Source: Arthonia radiata
Taxonomy: Eukaryota; Ascomycota; Arthoniomycetes; Arthoniales; Arthoniaceae
Assembly: GCA_002989075.1 (NCBI GenBank)
Contig: PSQN01000013.1
Coordinates: forward strand, 1,150,379 to 1,214,378
Reading direction: 5' to 3'
Length of the DNA stretch: 64,000 nucleotides
The position numbers and the translations under genes are program-made. Shown here piece after piece: positions 31,798 to 43,163 of this stretch; within the stretch, counting starts at the first letter, position 1; every line of letters starts with the position of its first letter. Under the pieces are notes generated by a model. It saw only the letters and a program-made list of their open reading frames with translations. It was not told where the DNA came from and searched no databases.

Positions 31798-34299
31798 ATG
31801 AGGGTTCCACAAAGAGCACGCCATGCGCGTGGATCAGCACGACAAATTAGCAAATGGGCCAATCCGTTCGCTTTCCTGCATTCAACCAGACCTCCTGGTG
31901 GTCCACCTGGTGGTCAGTCTTCCCAGCGTGATATCTGCCCACTGTGTGGCCCAGCTGGGTTCAAGAAGGCCTGTGGTCTTGAGAATACAGAACCGGATGT
32001 ATCGTTCGACTTCGGAGCTCTGCCTTTGGAGCTGCAGGGGAGAGTCTTGCGGGAGATGCTGGCTACGCTGGGCATTGGAGACTTTGTGAAGCTGAGATGT
32101 TTGAGCAGTGAGTGATTCGAGATTTCTTAGTAGCATGCATTCGCGATCGTGTTGATAATCTGCCACTGGGTGAGAGTGAATTGTATTTCGGCTTGTACGC
32201 AATGGAGACCGGTCCGCATTGCATCGTTGCATTCTGCTGCGACGACATCTCAACGAAGCCGACAGTCATCGGAAGTAAGACCCGCACAAGCAAGAGCTCG
32301 GTACCCCCCGGGCTTATGCCTGTTGTAGGAGCTGAAAGAGTATCCTGGCCACCGCAATCTACGATCGATGTCACCATATGCACGTCGCAAGAGGATATCG
32401 CGATCTTGACGGATACATCCGGTCACTGACAAGCACAGAGGCTATGGCCGCGATGGTGCTTAGCACCGTCTATAACACTCCGCCCACGGCGCCGTGTTTC
32501 GCGTTCAGTGAGATACACTGGACTGATCTGTGCTCCCTATGCGCAGCCAATGCTGGAGATACCAACGCCTTGGCGCAACGGCATCAATACCGCCGGCAGC
32601 ATGCGTTCGATACGACAAGGCACACCTTCTTCGCTGAGTATCTATTCCAGCGCGTGAAACGTGGAGGAAGCGGCGCCGAGTCCTTGGAGAGCGGTTTGCA
32701 GAACGCAATTGAGCACGTAAGAAGTCTCGAAAGCCAATCCGATATCGCCCATAAGACCTATCTACGAGACCTATGCTGGTGTGTCACTCGTCAGCTTGGG
32801 TATAGCGGCATACTTGCATTCATGGGCCAGGATTGGAAGGGATATCTTCCGTCTGACGAGCAGGATATCACGATCCAAACTTCACAGCTGTTCCCTGTGG
32901 CGACGCAGGAGATCAATGTAGATGCTGCTCTCGCGGCAGCCGCATCTTGCAATGCACCTGAAGCCACACGTCACCTCCTAGGTCTCGGAGCATCACCAGT
33001 CACGCAGACATGGCCACTTGGCTTTCCTTTGGTAAGCGCCGTCGAGCACGGTTCGGTCGAACTCTGCGCTGCAATGATGCAGCAAGTGGCAGACACCGTC
33101 AAGAGGCAACACATCGAGAACCACCCACGCACCAGGGCTTCGGCAGCCTCCGCTAATGAAGGCGGTATGTTTGACGGTCCAACGTTGAACATCATTGGCA
33201 AAGCGATTGTGATAGCCTCTTCTCTGGGTCGCGCTGAGGTGCTGGACTTGATGTACGATCCTCACAACGGCTCCGGCACTTGGGGGGAGACAGTGTGCGA
33301 GGCTCACGTCTCGGGACTTTTACCAAAGTCCAGTGACATCCTAATCAAGACTGTAGCCAATCATCAGAGTACCAGCACATTCGAAGTTTTCATCAACCAC
33401 GTGCCTAGAGCACCCGAGCTACAGAGGGGACGCCATGGTAGAGGGACGCCACTGCCTGATCGTACGTTTCGCATGGACCGAGCTTGTCACGCGGCATTAA
33501 GTTGGTCAAACAATGTCGACTTCCTGAGTAAGTGCACGAATCCACACATTTCTTTGCTTGCTTCATTTTACACCCGTGCGTTTCTTGGGAAGGCATCAAA
33601 TGCCTTCGAAGGTGCTCCAACCAACGATGTCTGCATCCTATATTAGGCCGAACTAATCCCTATTTCTCAGATGTGTGTTTTCAAGCGTCAGACCCTTTCG
33701 ATCCCACCATCCCATCCGACGCCTTTCAATACCACTTCGCCCTTTCGGAAGCCATCGGTAACGAACGTCACCAACACGCAGAAGTCTTGTGGGCTCATTG
33801 CAAAGAGCAAATTCCGCGCATGCGCTCACATTGCAACGACTGCCAAGACCCCCTCATGATAGCAGCATGCATCGGCAGCCTCGAGTGGGTGCGCAGGCTA
33901 CTGAACGCTGGCGCGGACATCAAAGAGCATACTCCGGGTCGTGGTCCTCTGGAAAATGCGGCCGAAAATGGGCATCGTGAGGTCGTAGAGCTCCTCCTAG
34001 CATCAGGGGTGGCTTTGAGAGGCCCTGGCGTAGACATGCACTACTGTCAGAAATATGAACAGTACGGACATTGCCAGAAAAACGTATTCGACAAGCGGTG
34101 TCAGCGGACGATTTGGAGTTTCGAGAGCAGAACCAGAGGTCAAGAAGCTTTAGCAAGAGCTGTAAAGAATAATCATTTCGAGGTTGCGCAGCGCTTGTTC
34201 GCTGCAGGTGCCGCACATAAGCCCAACGAGAAAGAGCAGCAGTTGCACACGAGTATCAGTATTCCAAACTACTTACCAAGGTCCAGACCGCCGGCGTAG
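31798..34299 (+). CDS. F-box-like/ankyrin-repeat protein, gene model uncertain
   Basis: The N-terminal part (31798-32107) holds a short Cys pair (CPLCG) and an F-box-like segment, LPLELQGRVLREMLATLG. The long middle frame (to 33527) is Ala-rich and helical, with degenerate ankyrin units (DAALAAAASCNAPEATRHLL). After a clear 143-nt intron (33528-33670) come classical ankyrin repeats: DPLMIAACIGSLEWVRRLL and GPLENAAENGHREVVELLLA. Between 32108 and 32394 the frame changes twice. One phase-consistent solution is exons 31798-32107, 32131-32274, 32394-33527 and 33671-34299, but it needs a 23-nt first intron and a weak GAG acceptor. Otherwise the gene carries frameshifts and is decaying. Likely role: protein-interaction adaptor, possibly for SCF ubiquitin ligase; substrate unknown. 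Confidence 0.55.
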
Positions 34300-34957
34300 C
34301 AGCAAGTGTTTGCGTTGTCGGCCATTCCGCCCTCGGCGCAGACGATCTACTCGGTTGAGCCAGCACTGTGTTTCATACTCACAAGATCGAACCAGGATCT
34401 TGCCAGTTTTCCAGGCGCGCATGCCGTCGACATGAGATCAAAGTCGCAAGAGCTGCATGCACCTAAATTGACGCTGTAGCTTGGACACCTTGGGCACCCA
34501 GTTCAAGCAGCGACCACGTGGCCACTAAATACCCGACGAAATTCTCCGCAAGCTTTTAGCAAACAAGCAATAAACGTGTGTCAAGATACCTATTCCCTGG
34601 AATATGCCTGCAAAATAGGTACACGCATGCCCCAAGTTGCGAATTGCCTGCTTGGTGGCGCCGCTTAAACTCAGCCAACCTCACTTAACGCTCCCTCAGA
34701 GGCTTGAGGACGTTAGATTCATGACACGCTGTTCCATGAACAGCTCCGGAACCGTGGCGACTCAGCTGAAGCAAGGACGAACCGCGTGAGGCGTCAGCTG
34801 CTAAAGCGAGGGATGTCATTTCCAAGACATTCCTCGCGTGAGGATGATACACGCGCCTCTACTCATCAACAGAGCCTACCCCGACCTTTTGTGCTTCACT
34901 GCAGTCGTTGCACAGGTCGCTCGTTGGTACCACCAGCTGTTCAGTCGTTCGTTCAAG
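34300..34957. other. Intergenic
   Basis: A 658-bp gap before the secreted-protein gene; nothing recognised. An in-frame upstream start would add 40 residues ahead of the signal peptide, which makes it unlikely. Confidence 0.5.
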
Positions 34958-36487
34958 ATGCATCTCTCGCTTGCATTCTTTCCACTCATTCTTCATCTAA
35001 CAGCAGCGTCTCTATTCGACCACAGGGCCTACCAACCAGATCCGCCCATTCGTCCACTTCGCCGCGACGACCAGATTCAAGATGTCCTGGCCAAGCGTGC
35101 TCCTCGTCCAGTCCCAACTTACACTATAATAACACCCTCACCCGGCGCTAAACCCATCGCTATCACAAGCCAGTACCAAGTCGTTACATCTTACATCCCG
35201 CAGTTTACGCTCTGCCCTCTCCCTGGAATTTCGCCGTCCTCCGCAAGTCCTACATACATCCCTCCGCGCCTCCCGCCAGTCAACGGCAGCGCCAGCTTCC
35301 GCCTCCACAAACGCCAAAGCTTCCTCACTAACTCCACCTCGCCGCCTCCTTTTCCACAACCGCTGACCACCAGCAATGCCAACCGTCTCGGGCCCCTGAC
35401 GCCTGTCGTCCTCCCGACACCTTCATCCTCCAGCACCTCCGAGCCGCCCGCCCTCACCGGAACTACCATATCCCCCCTCAACACAACATCCTCAGCCCAA
35501 TCGCCATCCTTCCAAGGTTCTTCCGAGCCCCCAGCTCTAACAGGCAGCCCCATCTCCCCCCTCAATAGCACCTCCACGCCCTCGCCCTCCTTCCTCCCCG
35601 GTTCTCGCCTCGGCACACCTCCGTACCCCATCCCCGCCAACTCTACCAGCCTCGCCGGCACCGGCACCGCCGTCTCAAGCTCCTCATGCACAACCATCTA
35701 TTCTCCGACGGCGACAGCGGTATGCCACACCACCCTCGCTGGCCTCGCCGCTCATCATACCGTCACAGACTGCGACCAGCAGATCACATACAAGAGCGAA
35801 TACGGCTACACCATCACCGTTCCCTCGGGTATCACCGACCCGGCCACTCTCCCAGCTAGTGCATCCCCAGAGATAGTGACGCAGACCACGTTCTGGCAGG
35901 CAGACTGGGCGTCCTTTACAGCCAGGACCGGGGTGCCGAGCAGCGTCAGGGAGCGCATCTGCAGTGACGTGTCCATACCGGCAAGTACGGCGGATGGGTG
36001 GCCGGTGCCGGAGGGGCACGGAAGACAGTGTGTTGACATCCGCAAAGGCTTGCAGACGCGCGTTGAGACTACTGTGAGTCGGACTACGAGTCACGTGGAT
36101 CTGACGACAACGTTGCCAGGTCCATCAAAGGTTGTGGTTGAGACGTTCGAGGCGGATATCACGGAGGTTGAGACGATATTCCAACTGAAGACGCGGGTGG
36201 TGAGTGAGATTAGTACGGAGGCGGTTGTGACGGATACTAGTGTGTTGGGCGTGAGTACGGGGAGTGTGGTGCCGGTGACGGGGAGTATGGATGTGAGTGG
36301 ATTGGCGGGTATGGGTGGGGTAGGGAGCATGACTGGGAGCCCGGTGGCGATTGAGACGGGCAAAGGGGATGTGGCGAGGGCTGGTGGGACGGGTGCGACC
36401 GGGGAGGGGGCAGGGATGAGCACCAGCACCAGCACAAGCACGATTTTCAGTACGGTGACGAGGACGACTACGGTTGCAAAGGCGTGA
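34958..36487 (+). CDS. Secreted Ser/Thr/Pro-rich protein
   Basis: Single exon; 509 aa from the ATG at 34958, chosen because it starts a clean signal peptide (MHLSLAFFPLILHLTAAS). Residues ~50-230 are Pro/Ser/Thr-rich with near-repeats of SEPPALTG followed by SPLNSTS. A Cys-containing module follows (SSCTTIYSPTATAVCHTTL and TVTDCDQQITYKSEYGY), resembling an extracellular module I have seen in other fungal secreted proteins but cannot name. Next is a region with further Cys (RERICSDVS, GRQCVDIRKG). The tail is Thr/Val-rich with TSTSTSTIFSTVTRTTT and no hydrophobic GPI-type end. Likely an extracellular or wall protein; function unknown. Confidence 0.75.
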   Translation: MHLSLAFFPLILHLTAASLFDHRAYQPDPPIRPLRRDDQIQDVLAKRAPRPVPTYTIITPSPGAKPIAITSQYQVVTSYIPQFTLCPLPGISPSSASPTYIPPRLPPVNGSASFRLHKRQSFLTNSTSPPPFPQPLTTSNANRLGPLTPVVLPTPSSSSTSEPPALTGTTISPLNTTSSAQSPSFQGSSEPPALTGSPISPLNSTSTPSPSFLPGSRLGTPPYPIPANSTSLAGTGTAVSSSSCTTIYSPTATAVCHTTLAGLAAHHTVTDCDQQITYKSEYGYTITVPSGITDPATLPASASPEIVTQTTFWQADWASFTARTGVPSSVRERICSDVSIPASTADGWPVPEGHGRQCVDIRKGLQTRVETTVSRTTSHVDLTTTLPGPSKVVVETFEADITEVETIFQLKTRVVSEISTEAVVTDTSVLGVSTGSVVPVTGSMDVSGLAGMGGVGSMTGSPVAIETGKGDVARAGGTGATGEGAGMSTSTSTSTIFSTVTRTTTVAKA

Positions 36488-37750
36488 GAAGTCCAAGAGG
36501 CTTATATTTTCTTCATTTGCGGAATGTCTCTTGGATCAAGACGGCCTCGTCGCCAGTTCCTGAGGCGAGCAGGAAATTCATACGTAACCGTTTCACTTCA
36601 CATACTGTATAATCAATCACCTTCAACCGCTGTCGCGCATCTACAAACACCAACGCTCCTTATCAATGCATCATACCCATGCAATAGCTGAGATGCCTCA
36701 CTGCTTCTAACCATCAACATTGTAGCCTTATATACGCGCAATGAAATCAACTCCTCTACCAGACTTGGTGAGGCGTAGGTACGCACTTTCGATGAGAGCA
36801 TTCTCGAAAGCGTCGTCAGTGTGGTTGTCTTTGACATGCCAGAGAGCCTAGCAGATAGTACTCCATGAGGCTACAGCGGGGCTAGAGTGACTCTTCATCT
36901 GAGAATTTTGGATGTCACGACAAGTGGCCATACGCCGCTTGCGTGTTACGAAGTGTGAAGGGCTGCTTGTTGGAAGTGAGTATACACAGGTTCAGTGAAA
37001 AGGACTACCAGCGGCTTTTGTGGATCTTCAGATACTATGGCGAGACGCTGGTGGCGGCGTGGTTTCCATGCTGACCGGCGGCGCAGATAGCTGTTGAAGC
37101 TGTTCGCGACGAGCTGGAGAGGGAAGGGGGTTCATTCCAGGAGGGAGGTTTGCCAAGCCATGGAAGTGAGGGACCGCTGAAAGGTTTCCATATTAGGAAC
37201 GAAGTGAGCCGCTATGTCGGACGGATCCAGTTCTTCTTTGTGGTCTCATGTATTTCACTCTTTTACTGGACACGTCGACAATGTCATAAGCTATGTATCT
37301 CAACAGAGATCAGCTGAGTGACCACCAGCAGTTGACGTATTGTAAGAATGACGCGTGTGAGCATCTCCAAACAAATTCAGAAGGCTCCTTTTGATCACGG
37401 AAACACAAAAAAGATCGAGTCGTAAATACTCTCTTAATCCTGCGAGATACCATAAGCTTAGCCCAGGTTTGACTCGTTAAATGATCAAAATGGATACCTT
37501 TCCTACCAGAGCACACATTGGCTTGCGTCTCTTTGCAAGCGTAGCAAAACGGAATGTCTGGTTTTCCACATATGGCACATTTTTACGTATGCTCTCAAGT
37601 ACCAAGGTATCTGTCTGACAACTGGACGCAAAGAGGTGTTCTTTTCTTGATCCATTAGTCAGCTGGGGTTTGGCCCAGCAATCTTTTTCTTTGCTCAGCA
37701 CTGTTAACCTTCGGCCTATCGTCGATGCCACATTTGCAAAAACCCCGGAG
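36488..37750. other. Intergenic with a Cys-patterned minus-strand frame
   Basis: No supported gene. On the minus strand, 37579-37310 reads as about 90 codons starting CAICGKP, then PFCYACKETQANVCSG, a C-x2-C-x7-C-x2-C-x7-C pattern. A stop lies just upstream and no start or acceptor is clear, so it may be a relic exon (see findings). Confidence 0.4.
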
Positions 37751-38579
37751 ATGGCGGGTCGCGACTACGAGGATACGCAATATCACCGGGCGCTAAGAGA
37801 TACCAGCGTCAGGATTATGGTCGACCACAGACCGAGAGCTAGTGGCCACTCTTCGATCATATCAATCTGGTTGGGCAGCGATGAGGTTCCCGTCGCGATC
37901 GGCAACATCGATCTGAGTCATCACAACCCGTCGAGATTCTATCGTGAGCGTCTAGGTAAGCACATTGCACCTCCAGCGCGTTTCTTTGCCTTTGGCTGGC
38001 CAGTAGCACAGACCTAAATTGGCGCCTGGCTACTGTGTATTGAATTTGCACTGACCTCCAACGTCGAAGCCTTCGACGCACCGGATGGCCAGCGACGCTT
38101 CGAGCTCTGGAAGCGCAAGCACTCGCGGGCAGTCCATCTTTGCAGTCCCTTTGAGGAACGCATACTGCACATGTATGGAGGCTCGCCTAGAACACTGCCC
38201 GAAATCAGCGGCATCGGGCCCGGCGGCGAGTATCAAGTACGCTTGCAGGACGTGGAGCCGGACTCGAATGCTATGGTGACCGATCCGCTAGGCATGGGCA
38301 GCCCGATTGTCATTTCATCCCAAGGCAACGTCAACGCCGTGGCGGTCACCCCGTACGGCGGCGTAGTCTTCCACGGCTTTTCGGAAGGTTTTGGGGGCGT
38401 GCTGCGCTGGTACATTGGCTGGATTCCGCGGAACACCCCAGCCCTTTTCGTAAGCCGTGGATTTGTGAGGGATGAAGGACGCTGCTGATTGACAACGACA
38501 GGTGGCGGTGCTGGTGGCTTTGTGCGAGCTTTTCCGCTACGAAACGCCCAGAAATCCCTTGGATCACGTCGTAAGGTAG
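37751..38579 (+). CDS. Unidentified 220-aa protein
   Basis: Not recognised. Three inferred exons: 37751-37955, 38070-38449 and 38502-38579. Intron 1 is 114 nt (donor GTAAGC, branch CTGAC, acceptor CGAAG) and removes an in-frame TAA at 38015-38017. Intron 2 is 52 nt and phase 0. The protein starts MAGRDYEDTQYHRALRD, with an early VPVAIGNIDLSHHNPSRFY, then FDAPDGQRRFELWKRK. A Gly-rich beta-looking region follows (PEISGIGPGGEYQVRLQD, VAVTPYGGVVFHG, GGVLRWYIGWIP), and it ends in a short hydrophobic helix (VAVLVALCELF). No signal peptide is seen. The two splice solutions that keep one frame open across 800 bp support a real gene; function unknown. Confidence 0.6.
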
Positions 38580-39351
38580 CCCTTGCGGAGTGTTATGGCC
38601 AGTAGGACTGTTGCTGATGCAACAATCTATTGGCAGACATCAGAAACCTTGGTCCTTTCCCACTAATATACGTCTGCGGATTGTGGCGGAGTCTGCATAT
38701 CTTCAATCATCTCGAAACGAGCTATCGAAACTTAGATTAGTTGCTGGAATCTTGGTGAGATCACCCGACTGGTCTGTATGAAGCAGAGAAAATTATAAAG
38801 ACTGCAAGAAAACCGCACAAACATACTGTACCTACATCTTTCCTACTATTTTGCGTCCTCCTTTGCTTCGCTTTTCCTCTTCTCTTTGTACGAACAGCAC
38901 ACCAACCCCATGACTCCAGTCCGCACGATATCCCAGACCCACTGCACATCGAAGCGTACGACTGCAAAACCACCCATTTCTGTTTATCAACATATACTCG
39001 TGCAAATGTTAATTACTCCCAACCACCAAATCTCTCAAAACACACATTCGCAGCACATATCCACGCGCCGCCTTTTCCTGACTTTGGCAACATAGCACGT
39101 AGCAAACACCACTCGAGCGCCACCAGCACAGCTCCACAGCCGTGTACCTACATGCCTCCGTATCGCATAAACCGCAGCAATCCAACAGCGACCCACAAAG
39201 TTTTTCTCCAAATCACCAGGAAACAAGCGGTCATGCACTGCAACACACCTATCAAACACTGTGCTCACGCACATACAAATTGCCACAGCCTGTGGCCGTT
39301 CCTTACGTGCAAAAGCGACGTTTGCAGTCTCTATCTCATGGTAATGCCCTA
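38580..39351. other. Intergenic
   Basis: C/A-rich on the plus strand; nothing recognised. The simple-repeat block follows. Confidence 0.5.
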
Positions 39352-39555
39352 GCACACTCGCACATTCACTCACCGCATGTTTGCACGTTCGCACGTTCGC
39401 GCACCAGCACACTCGCACATCAGCCCATTTGCACATTCGCACATCAACACATCAGCACATCAGCACATCAGCACATCAGCACTCACACATTCGTACATCA
39501 CCACATTCACACATGCACGCATTCGCAATTCCGCACATTCGCACATCCCCACCTT
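39352..39555 (+). repeat. Degenerate 8-bp tandem repeat (CACATCAG/CACATTCG)
   Basis: A minisatellite-like block of CACATCAG and CACATTCG variants. Four perfect consecutive CACATCAG units lie at 39448-39479; imperfect units extend on both sides. Translation in any plus frame gives His/Ser/Thr-rich low-complexity peptides, so the open frames here are by-products of the repeat. Confidence 0.85.
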
Positions 39556-40506
39556 CCCATTCGCACACTCTCAAATTTCCCCCCTACAACATCAGCACAT
39601 TCCCATCTCCCCTTCCCCTCCATATTCCCATACCACCACATGCGCATCACGCTGCCTCACCCACAAGCCAGTCCTCATCCACCCACAAGTCCATTCCAAA
39701 ATAGCTCAAGCACCGTAACGAGCCCTCGTAGGATGTAGTCTGTCCTCTGCTCCATCAATGTTCTGTATACTTCCCTTCACTATATTCCTCACTGGCGGCT
39801 ATATTACTCATGGCTGCTGGCCACCGACAGCACAAACCCCAGCCTACGGTCGGAGATGGGGCTATTCATATATGTATGCGTAGGAGGGTGGCGCGTACAT
39901 CCTCCCACAGGATGTATCGAGGCAGTGACAGTGCGATTCCGAAGCGGCATGGAAAGCTACTGTACATGACACAGCTGTCGTTACCGCTGAGTCCTACGTC
40001 TACGGTGTAGCACGGTGAGGGAGATGTCGGGCTCGCAGCTCGTACATCTTGTGCAAGCCCACACTTTGTCCAGCAAGCGTCTAGCGCGTACGCAGACGGC
40101 CGTACTCATACCTATGATCACAGGTTAGTGCGTCTCGAAAACCGGGGTGTTCACTCTCGCGGTCTCATGGGGGTCGCTGGCGGCAGGATGTTACACCTGC
40201 GATGAGGGCAGGTCTGGGCTTCACACAGCACACGTAGGCTGCAGCCTTACCCTGATCCCTGATCCGCTGATATGACAGAGAAGACGACGCTGCCAGAGCA
40301 TGTATGCAGACAGCGGACAAGTCTGGCGAAGCACCGATGTACTACTTTTCTGCACCAAGATGAGAACGGAAAGACAGCAAAGCCCACATCCCCGCAACGA
40401 TAACGAGGCTCTTCACACTACTCAATGACAACATCCGCTTTCATTCACATCTAAACCACCTTCCTTCCACCACCCACCAAGCCCCCTACTCACCACACTT
40501 CTACAA
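39556..40506. other. Intergenic, C-rich then nothing recognised
   Basis: C-rich low-complexity sequence continues to about 39720. The rest, up to the 3' end of the acetyl-CoA transporter gene, holds no gene I can support. Confidence 0.5.
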
Positions 40507-42710
40507 CTACCCCCCACCCAACCGCCAAGCCCTCAACGGCAGCCCCTGCAACTTCAACGCCTGCGGTTTAATAAAGCCCCAAAACGTCACGATCCCAATA
40601 ACAATACAAACCACATTCACCAGATAGTACCCATCCCTTTCGATGACGCAGGTGCCGCCGCCATCGATACAGCGGTGTTTATCCGCTTCGAGGGCGCAGG
40701 AGAAGGGCGAGTTGATCAGGGTGGCGCCGTCTTTGAGGGCTTTTGGTGGGGCAGAGGGCGGATGGCAGGTGGCGACGGTGAAGGCGTCGACGGCTTTGAG
40801 GACGAAGTAGCGGGGGAAGGTGCCGCCGAGGTTGGAGACGCTGGGGGGTGTTAGCTGAGATGCTGAAAGTCCTCTATACACCGTGTTGCAGTGTCGGAGA
40901 GGTTTTATTGGGGAACGGGGAAGGGCACTCACGTAGCCAACAACGTCATGTACGTTCCCCCGATCACCGGATCCGCAATCTTGGCATGAAACGCGCTGAT
41001 CGCCACGAACATGATCGTGCTCATAAACGTCGAAAACACGTGTTCGAAGATCACGTTGAGGAGGTACCAGTTCGTCGTGCCGCCCGCGGGGAAGATGGAC
41101 ACAGTAAATTGCGCGAAGCCCGCCGCCACCAGCCTGCCGACGAACGCCCATGACCAGAGCTGCAGCGGCGGATATGTGGACGACCATTTGCCCGCGTAGT
41201 AGCCCAGCGTCAGCTCAAACGGAAAGTCAATCAGCACCGTGAGCGCCATATCCTCCTGACTGAACCCCTTATCCAGCAACTTGAGATTCGTGACCGCGTC
41301 ATTCGCCTGAAAGCCAATTTTCGCGATCAGGTGGATGATTACGATCATTTGGATGTTCTTGAGTTTCAGGATGCCCCACATGACCTGGTAGACCTCTTTG
41401 ATGCCGTCGCGCTCTTTGGTTTTCTCCTCGCGCTTGAGGAACGCGAGACCGACGGTCACGATGATGTACATCCAGCCCCAGAAGGTGAGGTAGCCGCCGA
41501 GGGTGAGGGCGCCTTCGTCGGAGGGGGAGCTGCGTAGCCAGGTGTTGGCGAAGTCCTTGGAGTTGAAGGCGAGGAAGACGGTGTGCGAGAGGAATTGGCC
41601 GCCTGTGAGCCCAACGGTTTGTGCGGTGGAGGCGTAGGAGATGTGTTTTTGGGAGAGGAGGGTGAGGGCCCAGCCTATGTGTATGTGTTAGCCACTTGAT
41701 CGTACGCTTAGACCACAGCAATGCCATCCGGACTGCACTCGTGTTATCTTTCACGGAGTATAGGTTCGGGACCCAATCTTACCATCCACAGCAATATCCT
41801 GCGTCGCGCACGTAAAAACCAGCATAAACCACCACACCGTAAACCCCCACACACCCTCCCCACCATTTGCCCCCGCCTGCTTCATCATCTCCTGTACCTG
41901 ACTCCCCAGATACAGCATCCCCACGCCGCTCACCAGCTGCACCGGCAAAATCCAGCTCTTCCGCCGTCCCACCCTCGGATCCCACACCGCATCCACAATC
42001 GGACTCCACAGCAGCTTCAAGGAATATGGATAGCTTGCCAGACTAAACACGCCGATCTGCCCGAAACTCAAATAATTCTTCAGAAGGAACGGCACGCTGC
42101 CCGTCGCCAGGCCCATCGGTATGCCCTGCAAGAAGTACAGAAGCACGAGGAGCAGGAAGTTCCGCTGGTCTTGACGGGGCAGCTCGGAGAAACCGGTGCC
42201 GGCGGTGGGTACAGGTGGCGCACCGAGAGATGGCGGCTCGTCGTCGAGACTGAAGCCGCGCATGCTCATGAGTTGGGCGGTTTGGCTGGCGGTGCCGTCG
42301 GCGGCAGAGTAGCGGCGGCGGTGCTCGAGGGGGGAGACCATTTCGCCGTTGTTAGTGTTGTTCTTCTCGCTGTGCTCTCCGTTGTGCTTTTCATCGTCTT
42401 CGGAAGCTGGGGAGGCCGCGCGGGCTTTGGAGCGCGTGGTGCGTTTCATACGCGGTGCGGTGTGGTCGGTGTAGTCGTGCGCGGTGTCGGAGGAGGGAGC
42501 TGAGTGATGGGTGGTACGGTTTGGTTCTCCGCCGTATTCAAGGTCTACGGAGCTTACACGGGAGCGTGTATGAAGATTACAAGTCGAAGAGTGCAGTGGT
42601 TGAAGTTCGGTGGAGTCGTGTGGAAATTCCTCAAACGAGGGGCCTGGCGACGTCACGGACTGAGATGGGGTATTGCGGTGGAAAGATGATTCAGAGTATG
42701 CGAACGACAT
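40507..42710 (-). CDS. Acetyl-CoA transporter (SLC33A1/AT-1 family)
   Basis: AT-1-type MFS carrier that imports acetyl-CoA into the ER/Golgi lumen in animals; fungal members are assumed similar. Three exons: 42710-41783, 41674-40933 and 40840-40507; 667 aa; introns of 108 and 92 nt with matching phases. The first ~175 residues are a disordered, charged N-terminal extension. The membrane domain starts at LPRQDQRNFLLLVLLYFLQG and includes the family signatures GIPMGLATGSVPFLLK, SYPYSLKLLWSPIVDAVW, RRKSWILPVQ and FTCATQDIAVDGWAL. Later motifs are KIGFQANDAVTNLKL and GGTYMTLLATVSNLGGTFPR. About 11-12 membrane segments are visible. A Cys-containing luminal loop (CALEADKHRCIDGGGTC) precedes the last helix. 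Identity is strong; the transported substrate is inferred from the family. Confidence 0.92.
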
Positions 42711-43163
42711 TCATGAGCAGCGCTGGATGCATCAAAAGCAGGTCTATAACCGCAGTGGACTCTAGGAGGGCTTTCAAATCTCAGAGGAGATCTTCAAAGA
42801 AGCTTGAGTTCAGGTAGAATCCGTTCCTGCAGGAGACGCACGGCACACCGTCTCCAGCCTCAAAACCTAAAATTGTTTGTATTTCCATCTGAAAGATTTG
42901 CAAATATCACATCGGACCGTTCAGTAAGTACCCGAAATCACGCATTGGCTATTCATCAGCCGTTGCGTCCTTTTGCACATCTGGTTCGTCTCACGAGCGG
43001 ACACATCAAGAGAGTTTTTAGGCAGCGTTTTGGAATGTGCAAAGCTATGTTCAGGAATCTGAGGGTATCGTACATCAACCATACACTATTCACGGTACCG
43101 AGAGTATCCAAGACGGCATGAGGTCGTACTCCGCTCCTACATTCGGCGCAACAGTCTGCCCTT
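42711..43163. other. Intergenic
   Basis: About 450 bp between the transporter start and the CFEM gene 3' end, both minus strand. No gene seen. Confidence 0.5.

Noticed and set aside
39142-39738. His/Ser/Thr-rich plus-strand frame of 198 codons
   Set aside because: Produced by the CACAT-type tandem repeat; three frames are open at once, as expected for low-complexity DNA.
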